From contig JANXUJ010000120.1 in assembly GCA_025356295.1 (NCBI GenBank), positions 1-46,429 on the forward strand: 46,429 nucleotides of DNA. Direction: 5' to 3'. Below, one piece after another: positions 37,401 to 46,404 of the stretch. The notes below the pieces were generated by a model. That model searched no databases. It saw only the letters and a program-made list of their open reading frames with translations, and had not been told where the DNA came from. Position 1 is the first letter of the stretch. Each line of letters opens with the position of its first letter. This DNA is from Cyanobacteriota bacterium. GTDB lineage: Bacteria > Cyanobacteriota > Cyanobacteriia > Pseudanabaenales > Pseudanabaenaceae. The position numbers and the translations under genes were made by a program.

Positions 37401-37907
37401 ATGGAAGGCTTTACGATCGAACTACGCGAAGAAAAAGCACAGGCGATCGCAGGGTTGCCATATCTTAGCTTAAAGCTAGGTCGTGATGTAACTGCCGCAG
37501 TGCAGTTAAAATTTGTGCGTGAAACATTGGTGCTTGATAGCGATCGCTTTACCCAAATGCCTAATGTGCATCCTTGTTTGCTCGGTTTAGTTGAGCATCG
37601 CAGTAACGTTTTTTGGGTACTGGACTTACCGCAACTATTAGGATTTGCACCGCTTGATTCGACAGCGATCGAGACGCATATTGCGATCTTACAAATTGGG
37701 GGATCGTTTCTGGGTTTGGGGCTAGATCGGATTGGACGAGTGTTGCGCTTTACTGAGTCTGAGATTGTTTCATCAGACTCATCAATAACGACTCCCTCAG
37801 AAATTGCGCCGTTTTTGTGCGGTGGGGTTTCTCAGTCTAAAGCGATCGGTGATTATTTGTATGTATTAGATGCTGAAGCGATCGCTAGCCACAATTTCAG
37901 CGTTTAG
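37401..37907 (+). CDS. CheW-like coupling protein (PilI/PixI type)
   Basis: 168 residues with a CheW fold: VHPCLLGLVEHRSNVFWVLDLPQLLGF is the usual LGxxxxRGxxxxxxDL block in variant form, followed by THIAILQIGGSFLGLGLDRIGRVLRF. It would link the MCP to the CheA kinase. Packed between cheY (1-nt gap) and the MCP gene (36-nt gap, with CGGAG before the ATG), so clearly one operon. Confidence 0.88.
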   Translation: MEGFTIELREEKAQAIAGLPYLSLKLGRDVTAAVQLKFVRETLVLDSDRFTQMPNVHPCLLGLVEHRSNVFWVLDLPQLLGFAPLDSTAIETHIAILQIGGSFLGLGLDRIGRVLRFTESEIVSSDSSITTPSEIAPFLCGGVSQSKAIGDYLYVLDAEAIASHNFSV

Positions 37908-37943
37908 TTTTAACTTTTTCCTTAAAAAACGGAGCTTTAAACC

Positions 37944-40760
37944 ATGGTTCTTGATTCACGTTCTCGCGTTGACTCCACTGCAACAATTGATGATAATGAT
38001 GTTAACTCTTCTTCTACTAATAGCTCCACTAATGGAATCTATACCACAGTGGATGTGATCAGTCCGCCCACATCTACGAATTCTAAAATCAAGAAAACAT
38101 CCATCGGGGGATGGTGGCAATCTCTGGGGCTGCGGACAAAGACGGCGATCGTATCTGTTGCCGCGATTACCATTCCATTGCTCGCGATCGGAGGATTTAC
38201 TTACTACTATGTTGGACAAAACATCATCAACACTACGCGGCAAGCAAAATCTATCCGAGCGCAAGGGATGGCTAACCGAACTGCTCTATTTATGCGAGAG
38301 CGCTATGGCGATATTCAAACATTGGCTAATTTACCATCTCTCAATAATCCTAAGGTGCAAGCATCTATTTCTATCGCCGAACAAAAGGTGATTTTGGACA
38401 ATTACCTCAAGGTTTCTGGCATTTATGACAGTATTGCTGTGTATGCTTTAGATGGGAAGTTGATCGTTGATGCAGGAACCGACCCAGCCCCAGCTAGTGC
38501 CTTCAAACGCGACTATTTTCAAGACGTTCTGACGACTGATAAACCCACGATTAGTCAGCCCGAACCATCCATTGTGACCAAAAAAGTTAGTATTTTTGTG
38601 GCTGCTCCTGTAAAAGATATTACTACTGGTAAAACTATTGCCATTGTTCGTAGCAGGATGCCCCAATCCTCTTTAGAGGAAATCTATAAAGACTACATTC
38701 CTGTTGGAGAGGAGTATCACCTGATCGAATCCGATGGCAAAATTTTTATTGCTCTTGAAAAGGAGAAAATTGGGCTAGATATCAAAGATGACTTTCCAAA
38801 TCTCATTTCTTTGATTGAAAAACGTGGAGCTGGGGCAGTAATATCAATTGAAAAGCTCTCAAAAACCGATAAGTTTGTGGGATATGCCCCATTCTCCAAG
38901 CTAGAAGGACTGCCAGATTTAAAATGGGAAGCAGTAATTTCTGTTAGTGCCGAGCAAGAATTGAAACCTCTACAGCAATTGTTACTGATCTTAGTAGGTG
39001 CAACAAGTGCAGTAGGTATATTAGCGGCAGTATTGGCGGTCGTGATCGCCCGCCGCGCGACTCGCCCATTGCTGGAAGCAACTGAAGCGGTGGTCGAGTT
39101 AGGTAAAGGTAATCTCGATACGCGCCTCGTGGTACAAGGTCAAGATGAGATGGCGCAATTGGGCGGCAACATCAACTTGATGGCTGAGCAATTGCAACTC
39201 TCCTTGAAATTACGCGCCTCTGAAGTACAACTCGCAGAAATACGCGGTGACATTTCCCGTTTACAGGGCAATGAAGGTTTAGATAAACTGTTGATTGGTT
39301 ATTTAGATACGATTCGTTCGGAAATGAAATGCGATCGCGCTGTAATCTATGAATTTGATGAGGAATTTGCAGGACAGATCACTAGAGAATCTATGGATCG
39401 TGGTTGGACAAGTGCTTTTGACGCTCAATTGAGTGATCCCTGCATCCCTAATATGATCATTGAAAGTTATAAACAAGGTAGAACTGTAGCTATAACCGAT
39501 GTGTTTAATTCGGGATTTGCACCCAAACATCTTGATCTAATGCATAAATTGCAGATCAAATCGAACTTAGTTGTGCCAATTCGTCAATCCAATGTCCTCT
39601 ATGGGCTACTCATCGTTCACAAATGCCAAGCACAACATGCTTGGCAAGAAGAAGAGATTACGTATCTGAGACAGGCTGGAGAACAATTGGGGACTGCTTT
39701 TAATGGGGTTCAATTGGCTATCGAAAAGCAAAATGCTGCTGAACAAGAGCGTCAACGTAGTGAATCGATTCAGCGCGAGTTAATTACATTACTATCTGAT
39801 GTTGAAGGCGCGGTAAGTGGTGATTTAACAGTTCGCGCCCAAATCTCGGCGGGTGAAATTGGCATCGTTGCCGACTTTTTTAATGCGATCGTGGAAAGTT
39901 TGCGAGAGGTAGTAACGCAGGTAAAACTGGCGACTGTGGAGGTAAATACATCGGTAAATACTAACAATGAATCGATTCGCACCTTAGCGAGCGATGCGAC
40001 CTTGCAATCAGAACAACTTGATGGAGTGTTGCAATCGGTCGAGCAGATGACCGACTCGATTCAAGAAGTGGCAAGTAACGCGAGACAAGCTGCTGATGCA
40101 TCAAACAAAGCTGCTACCACGGCGGAAACAGGTAGTTTAGCGATCGCGCAATCAGCGACAAGTATTTTGCAACTGCGGCAAACCGTTGCTGAAACTACCA
40201 AAAAGGTAAAACGACTCGGCGAAGCTTCACAACAGATTTCTAAAGTTGTTGTTCTCATCGATCAGATTGCGCTAAAAACAAATATGTTGGCGGTAAACGC
40301 CAGTATCGAGGCGGCGCGTGCGGGTGAAGAAGGACGTGGCTTTGCGGTAGTTGCGGAAGAAGTCGGCGCACTCGCAGCTCAGTCAGCGACAGCAACCAAA
40401 GAGATCGCTCGAATTGTGGAAAGCATTCAGCAAGAAACTACAGAAGTTGTGGAATCAATGGAAGCCAGCACTTTACAGGTAGTCGAAGGTACTAACAAAG
40501 TTGAAGATGCGCGCAAGAGTCTAGTCCAGATTGTAGAAGTAGCGCGTCAGGTAAACGAACTCTTTCAAGGTATTTCGATTGCCACAACTTCGCAGGTGCA
40601 GACTTCGCAATCGGTGAAGTTGGTTATGGAAAATCTCTCTATTCAGTCTCAGAAGTCGTCAGAGACTTCGCGTGAAGTCGCGATCGCACTCCAAGAGACT
40701 GCTAATGTGGCAAGTAAGTTGCAAGCTTCAGTGGAAACCTTTAAGGTTGATGCAGCATAG
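37944..40760 (+). CDS. Methyl-accepting chemotaxis protein with Cache, HAMP and GAF domains (PilJ/PixJ-like)
   Basis: 938 residues. A Ser/Thr/Asn-rich cytoplasmic start, TM1 (about 68-91), a periplasmic Cache-type sensor (about 95-340; [20 protein letters not shown]), TM2 (about 346-370), HAMP (about 371-425), GAF (about 445-590) and an MCP signalling region with the canonical tip [20 protein letters not shown]. The GAF resembles the PixJ photoreceptor type ([15 protein letters not shown]). But at the bilin-attachment position, where phytochrome-related GAFs have Cys-His, it reads K528-H529 in FAPKHLDLM. It is therefore unlikely to bind bilin covalently there. It fits the PilJ branch better. 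Confidence 0.9.
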   Translation: MVLDSRSRVDSTATIDDNDVNSSSTNSSTNGIYTTVDVISPPTSTNSKIKKTSIGGWWQSLGLRTKTAIVSVAAITIPLLAIGGFTYYYVGQNIINTTRQAKSIRAQGMANRTALFMRERYGDIQTLANLPSLNNPKVQASISIAEQKVILDNYLKVSGIYDSIAVYALDGKLIVDAGTDPAPASAFKRDYFQDVLTTDKPTISQPEPSIVTKKVSIFVAAPVKDITTGKTIAIVRSRMPQSSLEEIYKDYIPVGEEYHLIESDGKIFIALEKEKIGLDIKDDFPNLISLIEKRGAGAVISIEKLSKTDKFVGYAPFSKLEGLPDLKWEAVISVSAEQELKPLQQLLLILVGATSAVGILAAVLAVVIARRATRPLLEATEAVVELGKGNLDTRLVVQGQDEMAQLGGNINLMAEQLQLSLKLRASEVQLAEIRGDISRLQGNEGLDKLLIGYLDTIRSEMKCDRAVIYEFDEEFAGQITRESMDRGWTSAFDAQLSDPCIPNMIIESYKQGRTVAITDVFNSGFAPKHLDLMHKLQIKSNLVVPIRQSNVLYGLLIVHKCQAQHAWQEEEITYLRQAGEQLGTAFNGVQLAIEKQNAAEQERQRSESIQRELITLLSDVEGAVSGDLTVRAQISAGEIGIVADFFNAIVESLREVVTQVKLATVEVNTSVNTNNESIRTLASDATLQSEQLDGVLQSVEQMTDSIQEVASNARQAADASNKAATTAETGSLAIAQSATSILQLRQTVAETTKKVKRLGEASQQISKVVVLIDQIALKTNMLAVNASIEAARAGEEGRGFAVVAEEVGALAAQSATATKEIARIVESIQQETTEVVESMEASTLQVVEGTNKVEDARKSLVQIVEVARQVNELFQGISIATTSQVQTSQSVKLVMENLSIQSQKSSETSREVAIALQETANVASKLQASVETFKVDAA

Positions 40761-40764
40761 CTTC

Positions 40765-40795
40765 TTGAGGACTTGCGCGAAGCGCAAGTCCTCAA
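40765..40795. repeat. 14-bp hairpin inside the chemotaxis operon
   Basis: TTGAGGACTTGCGC (40765-40778) pairs perfectly with 40782-40795, loop GAA. The apex GCGC-GAA-GCGC is identical to those at 24441-24451 and 46412-46422. It lies between the MCP and CheA genes, so it could attenuate transcription or protect the upstream mRNA. Confidence 0.75.
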
Positions 40796-40823
40796 ATGAA
40801 TACAAGAATTAGTAGAGGTCGAT

Positions 40824-43664
40824 ATGTCAATTAATACACCAACTAATACATCAATTAATAAGCTAAGCGATCGCGAATGGGAAGTGCGCCTACTATTTCT
40901 CGATGAAGTTAAAGATTTTCTGGCTGATATTGAAGCAGAAATTATTGGCTTAAGCGATCGCGGATTACAAAAAACGGCGATCGATAAGATTTTGCGAGCA
41001 GCCCACTCGATGAAAGGCGGCGCGGCGATGATGGGCTTTATGGCTCTGAGCGAACTCGCGCATCGTTTAGAAGATTTTGTGAAAATCTTGCAAGCAAATA
41101 AGCAAACTGCGATCGCCCCTGATCTCGAAAGCTTATTTCTAAACGCGATCGATAGTATGGCAAAAACTGCAAATATCTATAAGCAGCGTAAAACTCCTAA
41201 TGATGACTGGTTACAGTTATATATCAACCCTCCTTTTAATCATCTACATGAACTATTAGGAGACCTGTCAGCCCAAGACGAAGCCAGCCTACTGTCTGAA
41301 GAAGCAGGTGAGGATATGCGCGTCATCATGTTTGCGACTGAAGTGGATGCTTGTCTGGCAAGGCTCACTAATGTGCTTGCTGATCAAAGCTCGCAAGTGT
41401 TGCGAGAAGAGTTTAAACTCACCAGTCAAGAATTTGCTTGTCTCGGTGAAATGTTGGAACTACCCGCATTTAGTCGTCTTTGTGAAGAGATTAGCCAAAC
41501 TTTAGCTGCTGAAGATATTGATCTGCGAGAGGTGACGGCTGCCGCTTTAGATGTTTGGCGGCGATCGCAAGCCCTTGTTTTGGTGGGTCAGTTTCAAGCG
41601 CTACCCAACCATTTTGAGATATTGCCTCACGATATATTTGAGAGCCTACTGCCTAACCACGACATATCTGAGATATTACCAAGTGAGGAGATAGAAGTCT
41701 TCATTGCCCCAGAGCCACCCCTCAACCCTACTAAAAACCCTGATGCAACGATTCGGATTCCGCTCCGTCATCTCGAGTCACTTAGCGATCGCTTTGGTGA
41801 GTTGAATGCTGAGCGAAGTGGATTGCGTTTGCAATTAAAAAGAATGCGCGATCTAGTTCAGCTTTTAAGTACACGAATGCATGGATTAGAGAAGTCTAAT
41901 GCTCAGCTACGCGATACCTACGATCGCGTAGTTACGACCTCTGAGCCATTTATTCCCTTAAATACAGTAATTGCGTCTGAGCCTTACATCAATCAACCTT
42001 CAAATCTATCTTTAACTAATGACAAGTTTTTACCCTATACGAGTCGATTTGATCTTCTAGAAATGGATCGCTATAGTGAGTTACATATTCTATCGCGCGA
42101 AATTATGGATAGTGTGGTGCAGTTGCAAGAAGTTTCCAGCGATCTAGAAACAGCTTTAGCTGACACAGAGGCAACTGAACGCGAACTCGGACGTGCATCG
42201 CGGCAAATGCAAACAGCGATCGAGCAAGCCAGAATGCGAATGCTCAGTGAAGTTTTAGGCAGATTTCCGCGCTTATTGCGCGACTTGTCAATGACTCATG
42301 GTAAGCAAGTTGAGCTAGTAGTGCGCGGTAGCTCGACTCTAGTTGAGCGCTCGGTTTTAGAGATTTTAGAAGACCCACTTCTACATTTAATTCGGAATGC
42401 TTTCGATCATGGCATAGAGACTCCTGAAGCTCGGACTGCGTCGGGTAAACTATCGAAGGGCAAGATCGAAATTGCCGCAGGTTATCGTGGTAATCAAACC
42501 GTAATTACGGTCAGCGATGATGGTAGTGGCATAAATTTTGCGAAATTACGCGATCGCGCTTTACAAATGGGATTAAGTGAGAGCGATCTAGAAGGTTCTA
42601 GTGAAACTGAGCTATTGGATTTGATTTTTGAAGCAGGATTTAGTACCGCCGATCGCGTAACTGAGCTTTCAGGGCGCGGTGTGGGAATGGATGTAGTGCG
42701 GTCAAATCTAAATATTATTGGTGGCAGCATTCGTGTCGAAACGGAAGCGGGTAAAGGGACAACTTTTATATTAACTGTTCCTGTCTCTCTGTCGATTGCG
42801 CGGGTACTTCTATTTGAGAGCAATGGCTTACAAATGGCAATTCTCACTAGCGCAGTCGAAGAAATCCTCCTAATCAAAGATACTTCTATTTATACAGTTG
42901 CTGACCAAGAAGTATTAGATTGGCAAGGCTACTCTGTGCCTCTATTAAAGTTAGGCGATCGCTTACATTTCTCGCGTCCACAAAACCAAATCGAGACTGA
43001 AAATCGCCCCATTGTGGATGAACCATTGATATTGATTGTGGCGCGTGACAATGTTCCATTTGGACTGCAAGTTGATCGCTACTGGGGTGAGCAGGAAGTT
43101 ACAATTCGCGGTGTCCAAAGCCTAATTCCGATGCCAACTGGCTTTATGGGCTGCGCGATTTTGGGTGGCGGTAAGCTCGTGCCACTTGTTGATATTGATA
43201 ATTTGCTTGACTGGGCGATCACTGATGTTAATTCACCACCTAACAAAAATATCACCTTTCCCTCGGGGCAAAGCGATCGCAAAGTTACAGTTCTAGTCGT
43301 TGATGATTCGATTAATGTCCGAAGATTCTTATCGATGACCCTAGAAAAAGCAGGCTATCGAGTTGAACAAGCCAAAGATGGTCATGAAGCCATGGAAAAA
43401 CTGCGAAATTTACAGACATTGCCCAAAACTTCCAGAGTTAGTGCGGTGATCTGTGATATCGAAATGCCCAGATTAGACGGATTTGGCTTCTTAGTCCAGT
43501 CTCGCGGTGATGACAAGTGCAAAGATATTCCTGTGGTGATGCTCACTTCTCGTAGCGGTACAAAACATCGAGATTTAGCGATGCGTCTGGGAGCCTCGGC
43601 ATATTTCGCAAAGCCTTTTAAAGACAATGAACTTCTGCAAACTCTTTCTCAACTTGTCTGTTAG
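40824..43664 (+). CDS. CheA-type hybrid histidine kinase with C-terminal receiver (PilL/PixL type)
   Basis: 946 residues. The N-terminal HPt domain has AAHSMKGGAAMMGF with phosphorylated H61. A long linker and coiled dimerisation region (about 290-470) follow. The ATPase has the N box HLIRNAFDHGIE (N525), SDDGSGINF and GRGVGMDVV. A CheW-like regulatory domain (about 650-810) precedes a receiver (about 825-946) with VVDDS, D878 in VICDIEMP and K in YFAKPFKD. This layout matches PixL and PilL (split as SlrA parts in Synechocystis). TAGAGG precedes the ATG. Confidence 0.93.
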   Translation: MSINTPTNTSINKLSDREWEVRLLFLDEVKDFLADIEAEIIGLSDRGLQKTAIDKILRAAHSMKGGAAMMGFMALSELAHRLEDFVKILQANKQTAIAPDLESLFLNAIDSMAKTANIYKQRKTPNDDWLQLYINPPFNHLHELLGDLSAQDEASLLSEEAGEDMRVIMFATEVDACLARLTNVLADQSSQVLREEFKLTSQEFACLGEMLELPAFSRLCEEISQTLAAEDIDLREVTAAALDVWRRSQALVLVGQFQALPNHFEILPHDIFESLLPNHDISEILPSEEIEVFIAPEPPLNPTKNPDATIRIPLRHLESLSDRFGELNAERSGLRLQLKRMRDLVQLLSTRMHGLEKSNAQLRDTYDRVVTTSEPFIPLNTVIASEPYINQPSNLSLTNDKFLPYTSRFDLLEMDRYSELHILSREIMDSVVQLQEVSSDLETALADTEATERELGRASRQMQTAIEQARMRMLSEVLGRFPRLLRDLSMTHGKQVELVVRGSSTLVERSVLEILEDPLLHLIRNAFDHGIETPEARTASGKLSKGKIEIAAGYRGNQTVITVSDDGSGINFAKLRDRALQMGLSESDLEGSSETELLDLIFEAGFSTADRVTELSGRGVGMDVVRSNLNIIGGSIRVETEAGKGTTFILTVPVSLSIARVLLFESNGLQMAILTSAVEEILLIKDTSIYTVADQEVLDWQGYSVPLLKLGDRLHFSRPQNQIETENRPIVDEPLILIVARDNVPFGLQVDRYWGEQEVTIRGVQSLIPMPTGFMGCAILGGGKLVPLVDIDNLLDWAITDVNSPPNKNITFPSGQSDRKVTVLVVDDSINVRRFLSMTLEKAGYRVEQAKDGHEAMEKLRNLQTLPKTSRVSAVICDIEMPRLDGFGFLVQSRGDDKCKDIPVVMLTSRSGTKHRDLAMRLGASAYFAKPFKDNELLQTLSQLVC

Positions 43665-43696
43665 CAAAAGTAGCGCTCCGCGCTACTTTTGCTAAC
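43660..43696. terminator. 17-bp hairpin overlapping the CheA stop
   Basis: Arms 43660-43676 and 43680-43696 are perfectly complementary around loop TCC. The apex is GCGC-TCC-GCGC (43673-43683). It includes the CheA stop codon. A following CTCTTTT is only a weak T-tract, so read-through into the next CheW-like gene is possible. Confidence 0.7.
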
Positions 43697-43735
43697 TCTT
43701 TTGCTGATTATTATAACCAAGTATAAATTAAGATT

Positions 43736-44251
43736 ATGCCAGTCATCTCTTCTCTGCGATCGCAACGACTTTCTGAGCTTCGTCCTGATATTGGACAGCA
43801 ATATGTCGCTTTTCGATTACGTCTGGCGTGGTTCATTCTCCCAATTGATTCCATTTATCGCGTAATTTCACTTGAGAAACATATTCCCAAGCTTACTTTT
43901 TCAGGTCAAAGTGTTCCTGCGATCGATCTTGGCAAATTATTATTTGGTCAAACTAAAGTTCCCATCAATAGCATTCCGCAGTTAATTGTCAGTGGTGCAG
44001 TTGTCGTTTCTAAACCATCTTTAATCATTGTCCGTAGCCAAACAGAAGATTTAATCGGTCTGCTTAGCAACTCTCAACCAGCGCTGCAAAGAGTCTCACC
44101 AGATGAGATCGTAGCTTTGCCACAAATCTATAGCCAACGCTGGAAAGTTGACTTTATCAATTCCATGACCCTCCCTTCTAAAGAGCGTCCTTCTCTATTT
44201 TTTATCGACAGCGATCGCCTTGTGGCGCACATCTTAAAAAAGAATAAGTAA
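43736..44251 (+). CDS. Second CheW-like protein
   Basis: 171 residues with a divergent CheW fold: QQYVAFRLRLAWFILPIDSIYRVISLEKHIPKL, then SGQSVPAIDLGKLLFG (the DLG block) and a conserved C-terminal FFIDSDRLVAHILKK. It follows CheA by 71 nt across a hairpin. It could act as an alternative coupling protein or fine-tune the array. The usual conserved Gly/Arg of CheW (LRG) is missing, so a degenerate role is possible. Confidence 0.72.
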   Translation: MPVISSLRSQRLSELRPDIGQQYVAFRLRLAWFILPIDSIYRVISLEKHIPKLTFSGQSVPAIDLGKLLFGQTKVPINSIPQLIVSGAVVVSKPSLIIVRSQTEDLIGLLSNSQPALQRVSPDEIVALPQIYSQRWKVDFINSMTLPSKERPSLFFIDSDRLVAHILKKNK

Positions 44252-44282
44252 TAGTAAACAATTAGATGATCAACATAACATC

Positions 44283-44300
44283 AATTATATAAATTATATA
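44283..44300. repeat. Tandem 9-bp AT repeat
   Basis: AATTATATA occurs at 44283-44291 and 44292-44300 in the AT-rich gap before the Uma2 pseudogene. Could be simple sequence or promoter DNA. Confidence 0.55.
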
Positions 44301-44361
44301 AACTTGATATACTTGAGCCAATCAAAGCGAATCCTCAAACTTTTCTGTTGAGATCAATTTT

Positions 44362-45078
44362 ATGATTCTCCAAATACTCCCCATCAAAATCGAACCGACT
44401 ATTACTTGGGAGTCTTTGCCAGCTGATTTTATTTTGCTTGACGATCCTGTGGAAAATATTCAATAACCAACTCTTGCAGCGGCGCTTACTGATGCATTAG
44501 GAGCCGCAAGATTAATTCAACCAGAGATGTTAATCGGCTCTAACTTTGGACTAGTCGCTACTGTAAATAACAAAACTATTATTAAAGCTCCTGATTGGTT
44601 TTATGTGCCTAAAATTTATCCTGTTACTAAGGGAACTGTCCGTCGCAGTTATACTCAAAATCTAGAAGGTGAGCCTGTTAGCATTATCATGGAGTTTCTA
44701 TCTGAAACAGAAAATGGTGAACTCTCAGTTAGAGCAACTCCTCCCTATGGCAAGCTTTATTTCTATCAACAAATTCTCCAAGTACCGACTTACGATCCCT
44801 ACGCCCCTAGTCTAGAAGTACGCTGCTTACAAAATGAACGGTATGTAATACAGGAAGCAAATGACCAAAGACAAGTATGGATTCCAGAGCTACAACTATT
44901 TTTAGGGATTTGGTCAGGGGAACGGCTAGGACAGTCTATGAATTGGTTGCGTTGGTGGGATCGCTCAGGTAACTTACTGCTATGGAGCGCTGAACAGGCA
45001 GAACAAGAACGTCTTCACGCTGAGAAGTTAGCCGCTAAGTTACGTGAACTTGGTATTGATCCTGACGCTTTAACTTAG
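44362..45078 (+). pseudogene. Uma2-family endonuclease interrupted by an in-frame TAA
   Basis: ATG 44362 opens a frame reading MILQILPIKIEPTITWESLP to NIQ, then TAA at 44464-44466. The same frame continues with PTLAAALTDALG and the full Uma2 domain. Uma2 relatives commonly have NINQPALAAAL here, so a CAA to TAA change is the simplest explanation. Downstream the PD-(D/E)XK residues are intact: D in KAPDWFYVP and E in IIMEFLSE, with YFYQQILQVPTY after. A shorter product could start at ATG 44527, lacking 55 residues. Uma2 genes are multicopy in cyanobacteria and poorly understood. Confidence 0.8.
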
Positions 45079-45214
45079 ATTGATTCCTAGTGCGATCACC
45101 ACATGATCTATAAAAATACGAGAATGCAAAGCACTCCCTCTATATTTTATGCCAAAAATCAAGATTGGCTTGTAAGATCGATATTGCCAGCCAAAGATTT
45201 TTCGCACATTAACC

Positions 45215-45349
45215 ATGACCGCCAGTAACACATCCAAATTTTCTCCAGCCGAAATTAAGTCTGAGGGTTTGACCCTTGACGAATATCAAATGATTTGCGA
45301 TCGCCTAAATCGCGAACCCAACAAAGCCGAATTTGGGATGTTTGGCGTG
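45215..45349 (+). pseudogene. purL: 5' fragment of purL (FGAM synthase large subunit)
   Basis: ATG 45215 starts MTASNTSKFSPAEI...EGLTLDEYQMICDRLNREPNKAEFGMFGV, the normal N terminus of cyanobacterial PurL. The family continues MWSEHCCYKNSRPLL. Here the frame instead gives IRIVNS and a stop at 45368-45370. Homology ends at V45, nucleotides 45347-45349. The rest of this roughly 750-residue gene is absent from the window. PurL is needed for purine synthesis, so a complete copy or rejoined form should exist elsewhere in the genome if the break is real. Confidence 0.85.
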
Positions 45350-45350
45350 A

Positions 45351-45369
45351 TAAGAATTGTTAATTCTTA
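45351..45369. repeat. Inverted repeat at the purL break
   Basis: TAAGAATT (45351-45358) and AATTCTTA (45362-45369) form a perfect 8-bp inverted repeat around GTT, followed by GAATTC. It starts 1 nt after the last purL codon. It may be the terminal sequence of an inserted element, or a terminator for the minus-strand ParA gene. Confidence 0.6.
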
Positions 45370-45382
45370 GAATTCAATAAAC

Positions 45383-46363
45383 CTATTTAACTTTATCTAT
45401 TATTTTTTTTGTTAATGCCTCAAAATCTTGATAACATCTCTTGACAGCTTGTTGATGATTTCCTATAGCTCCATCGGCGGGTTTTAATAAAAAAATTGGC
45501 TTCTTAGCCTCCATAGACATCGGAGCGAGACTATGATAGTGCTTTAGCATTGCCAAGCAGTTGATATCTGCATCTACAGAAGTAGAAACGTTTTCATGAT
45601 CTTCTTTTAATACATTTTGGCAATAGACTTGAGGGATTCTATCTGCCCACTTAATATATGACTTTACTGGTCTACTTTCGCGAGCAGAGTACTGCATCAG
45701 TAAATAACCAATCGGAGTCATGGTTCCCTCTGGGATAAGGTTCTTATCCTTCTCTGGTGGATATTCCGATAAGCGTTTATTCCATTGGCTTTTCCAGTTA
45801 TTAAATGTTTTTCCGATATTTTTAATTCCCTGCAACGAAAATAAATCAGAAGCAACTGGTAATACAAAGAACTCACTAGAAATCAGGACAGCACGATTAA
45901 TAGCACCTAGATTCGGACCAACGTCTATTAATACATAATCGGCATTACATCTTTTCGCTGCATCTGCAATTAGGGTCTTAAATACTGAAATAACTTTAAA
46001 GCTAAAGAAATCTCCTCCAAGACACTTTGTCCAAGCATCACTTAATTTATCTTCAAATGCTGATAGCGATAAATTACCAATTAAAAGTGATAAGTTTGAA
46101 GTTATTTTTTCAATATGGACAGGACTAAAGGGTTCTCCCTCACTTACTGGTGCTATGGCATCAAGAATAGTAATTTTTTTTTCTTCCAATACTATCTCTT
46201 CCATTCTTTCATCTGACAGAAAAATAGAAGAAAGATTACATTGAGGGTCTAGATCAACAGCTAAAACCTTATGTCCAAGTTCATTTAGCATCCAAGCAAT
46301 ATGATAGACCGTAGTTGTTTTACCAACTCCGCCTTTGTTATTGAAAAATGTAATTGTTTTCAT
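45383..46363 (-). CDS. ParA family ATPase (likely foreign)
   Basis: 326 residues. The deviant Walker A is NNKGGVGKTTT (8-18; K10 and K15), with switch I-like DLDPQCNLSS (38-47) and Walker B LIDVGPN. This is the ParA/Soj partition ATPase group found on plasmids, phages and islands. Insertions relative to short ParAs (NWKSQWNKRLSEYPPEKDKN; SYIKWADRIP) suggest an island-specific subfamily. No parB-like gene is in view; its downstream side is the purL break. The gene has no GCGATCGC site and is AT-rich, unlike its neighbours. I infer horizontal transfer. Its 5' neighbour is outside the window. Confidence 0.86.
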   Translation of the reverse strand: MKTITFFNNKGGVGKTTTVYHIAWMLNELGHKVLAVDLDPQCNLSSIFLSDERMEEIVLEEKKITILDAIAPVSEGEPFSPVHIEKITSNLSLLIGNLSLSAFEDKLSDAWTKCLGGDFFSFKVISVFKTLIADAAKRCNADYVLIDVGPNLGAINRAVLISSEFFVLPVASDLFSLQGIKNIGKTFNNWKSQWNKRLSEYPPEKDKNLIPEGTMTPIGYLLMQYSARESRPVKSYIKWADRIPQVYCQNVLKEDHENVSTSVDADINCLAMLKHYHSLAPMSMEAKKPIFLLKPADGAIGNHQQAVKRCYQDFEALTKKIIDKVK

Positions 46364-46404
46364 CTTATTTCTGGTAGTCCTACATGGATTTGGATGATAA
46401 GGAT

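Noticed and set aside
39270..39720. Cyanobacteriochrome photoreceptor in the MCP
   Set aside because: The chromophore-attaching Cys is replaced by Lys, so covalent bilin binding at the canonical site is not supported.
42494..42877. 127-codon minus-strand frame inside the CheA gene
   Set aside because: Antisense of the ATPase core; no independent features.
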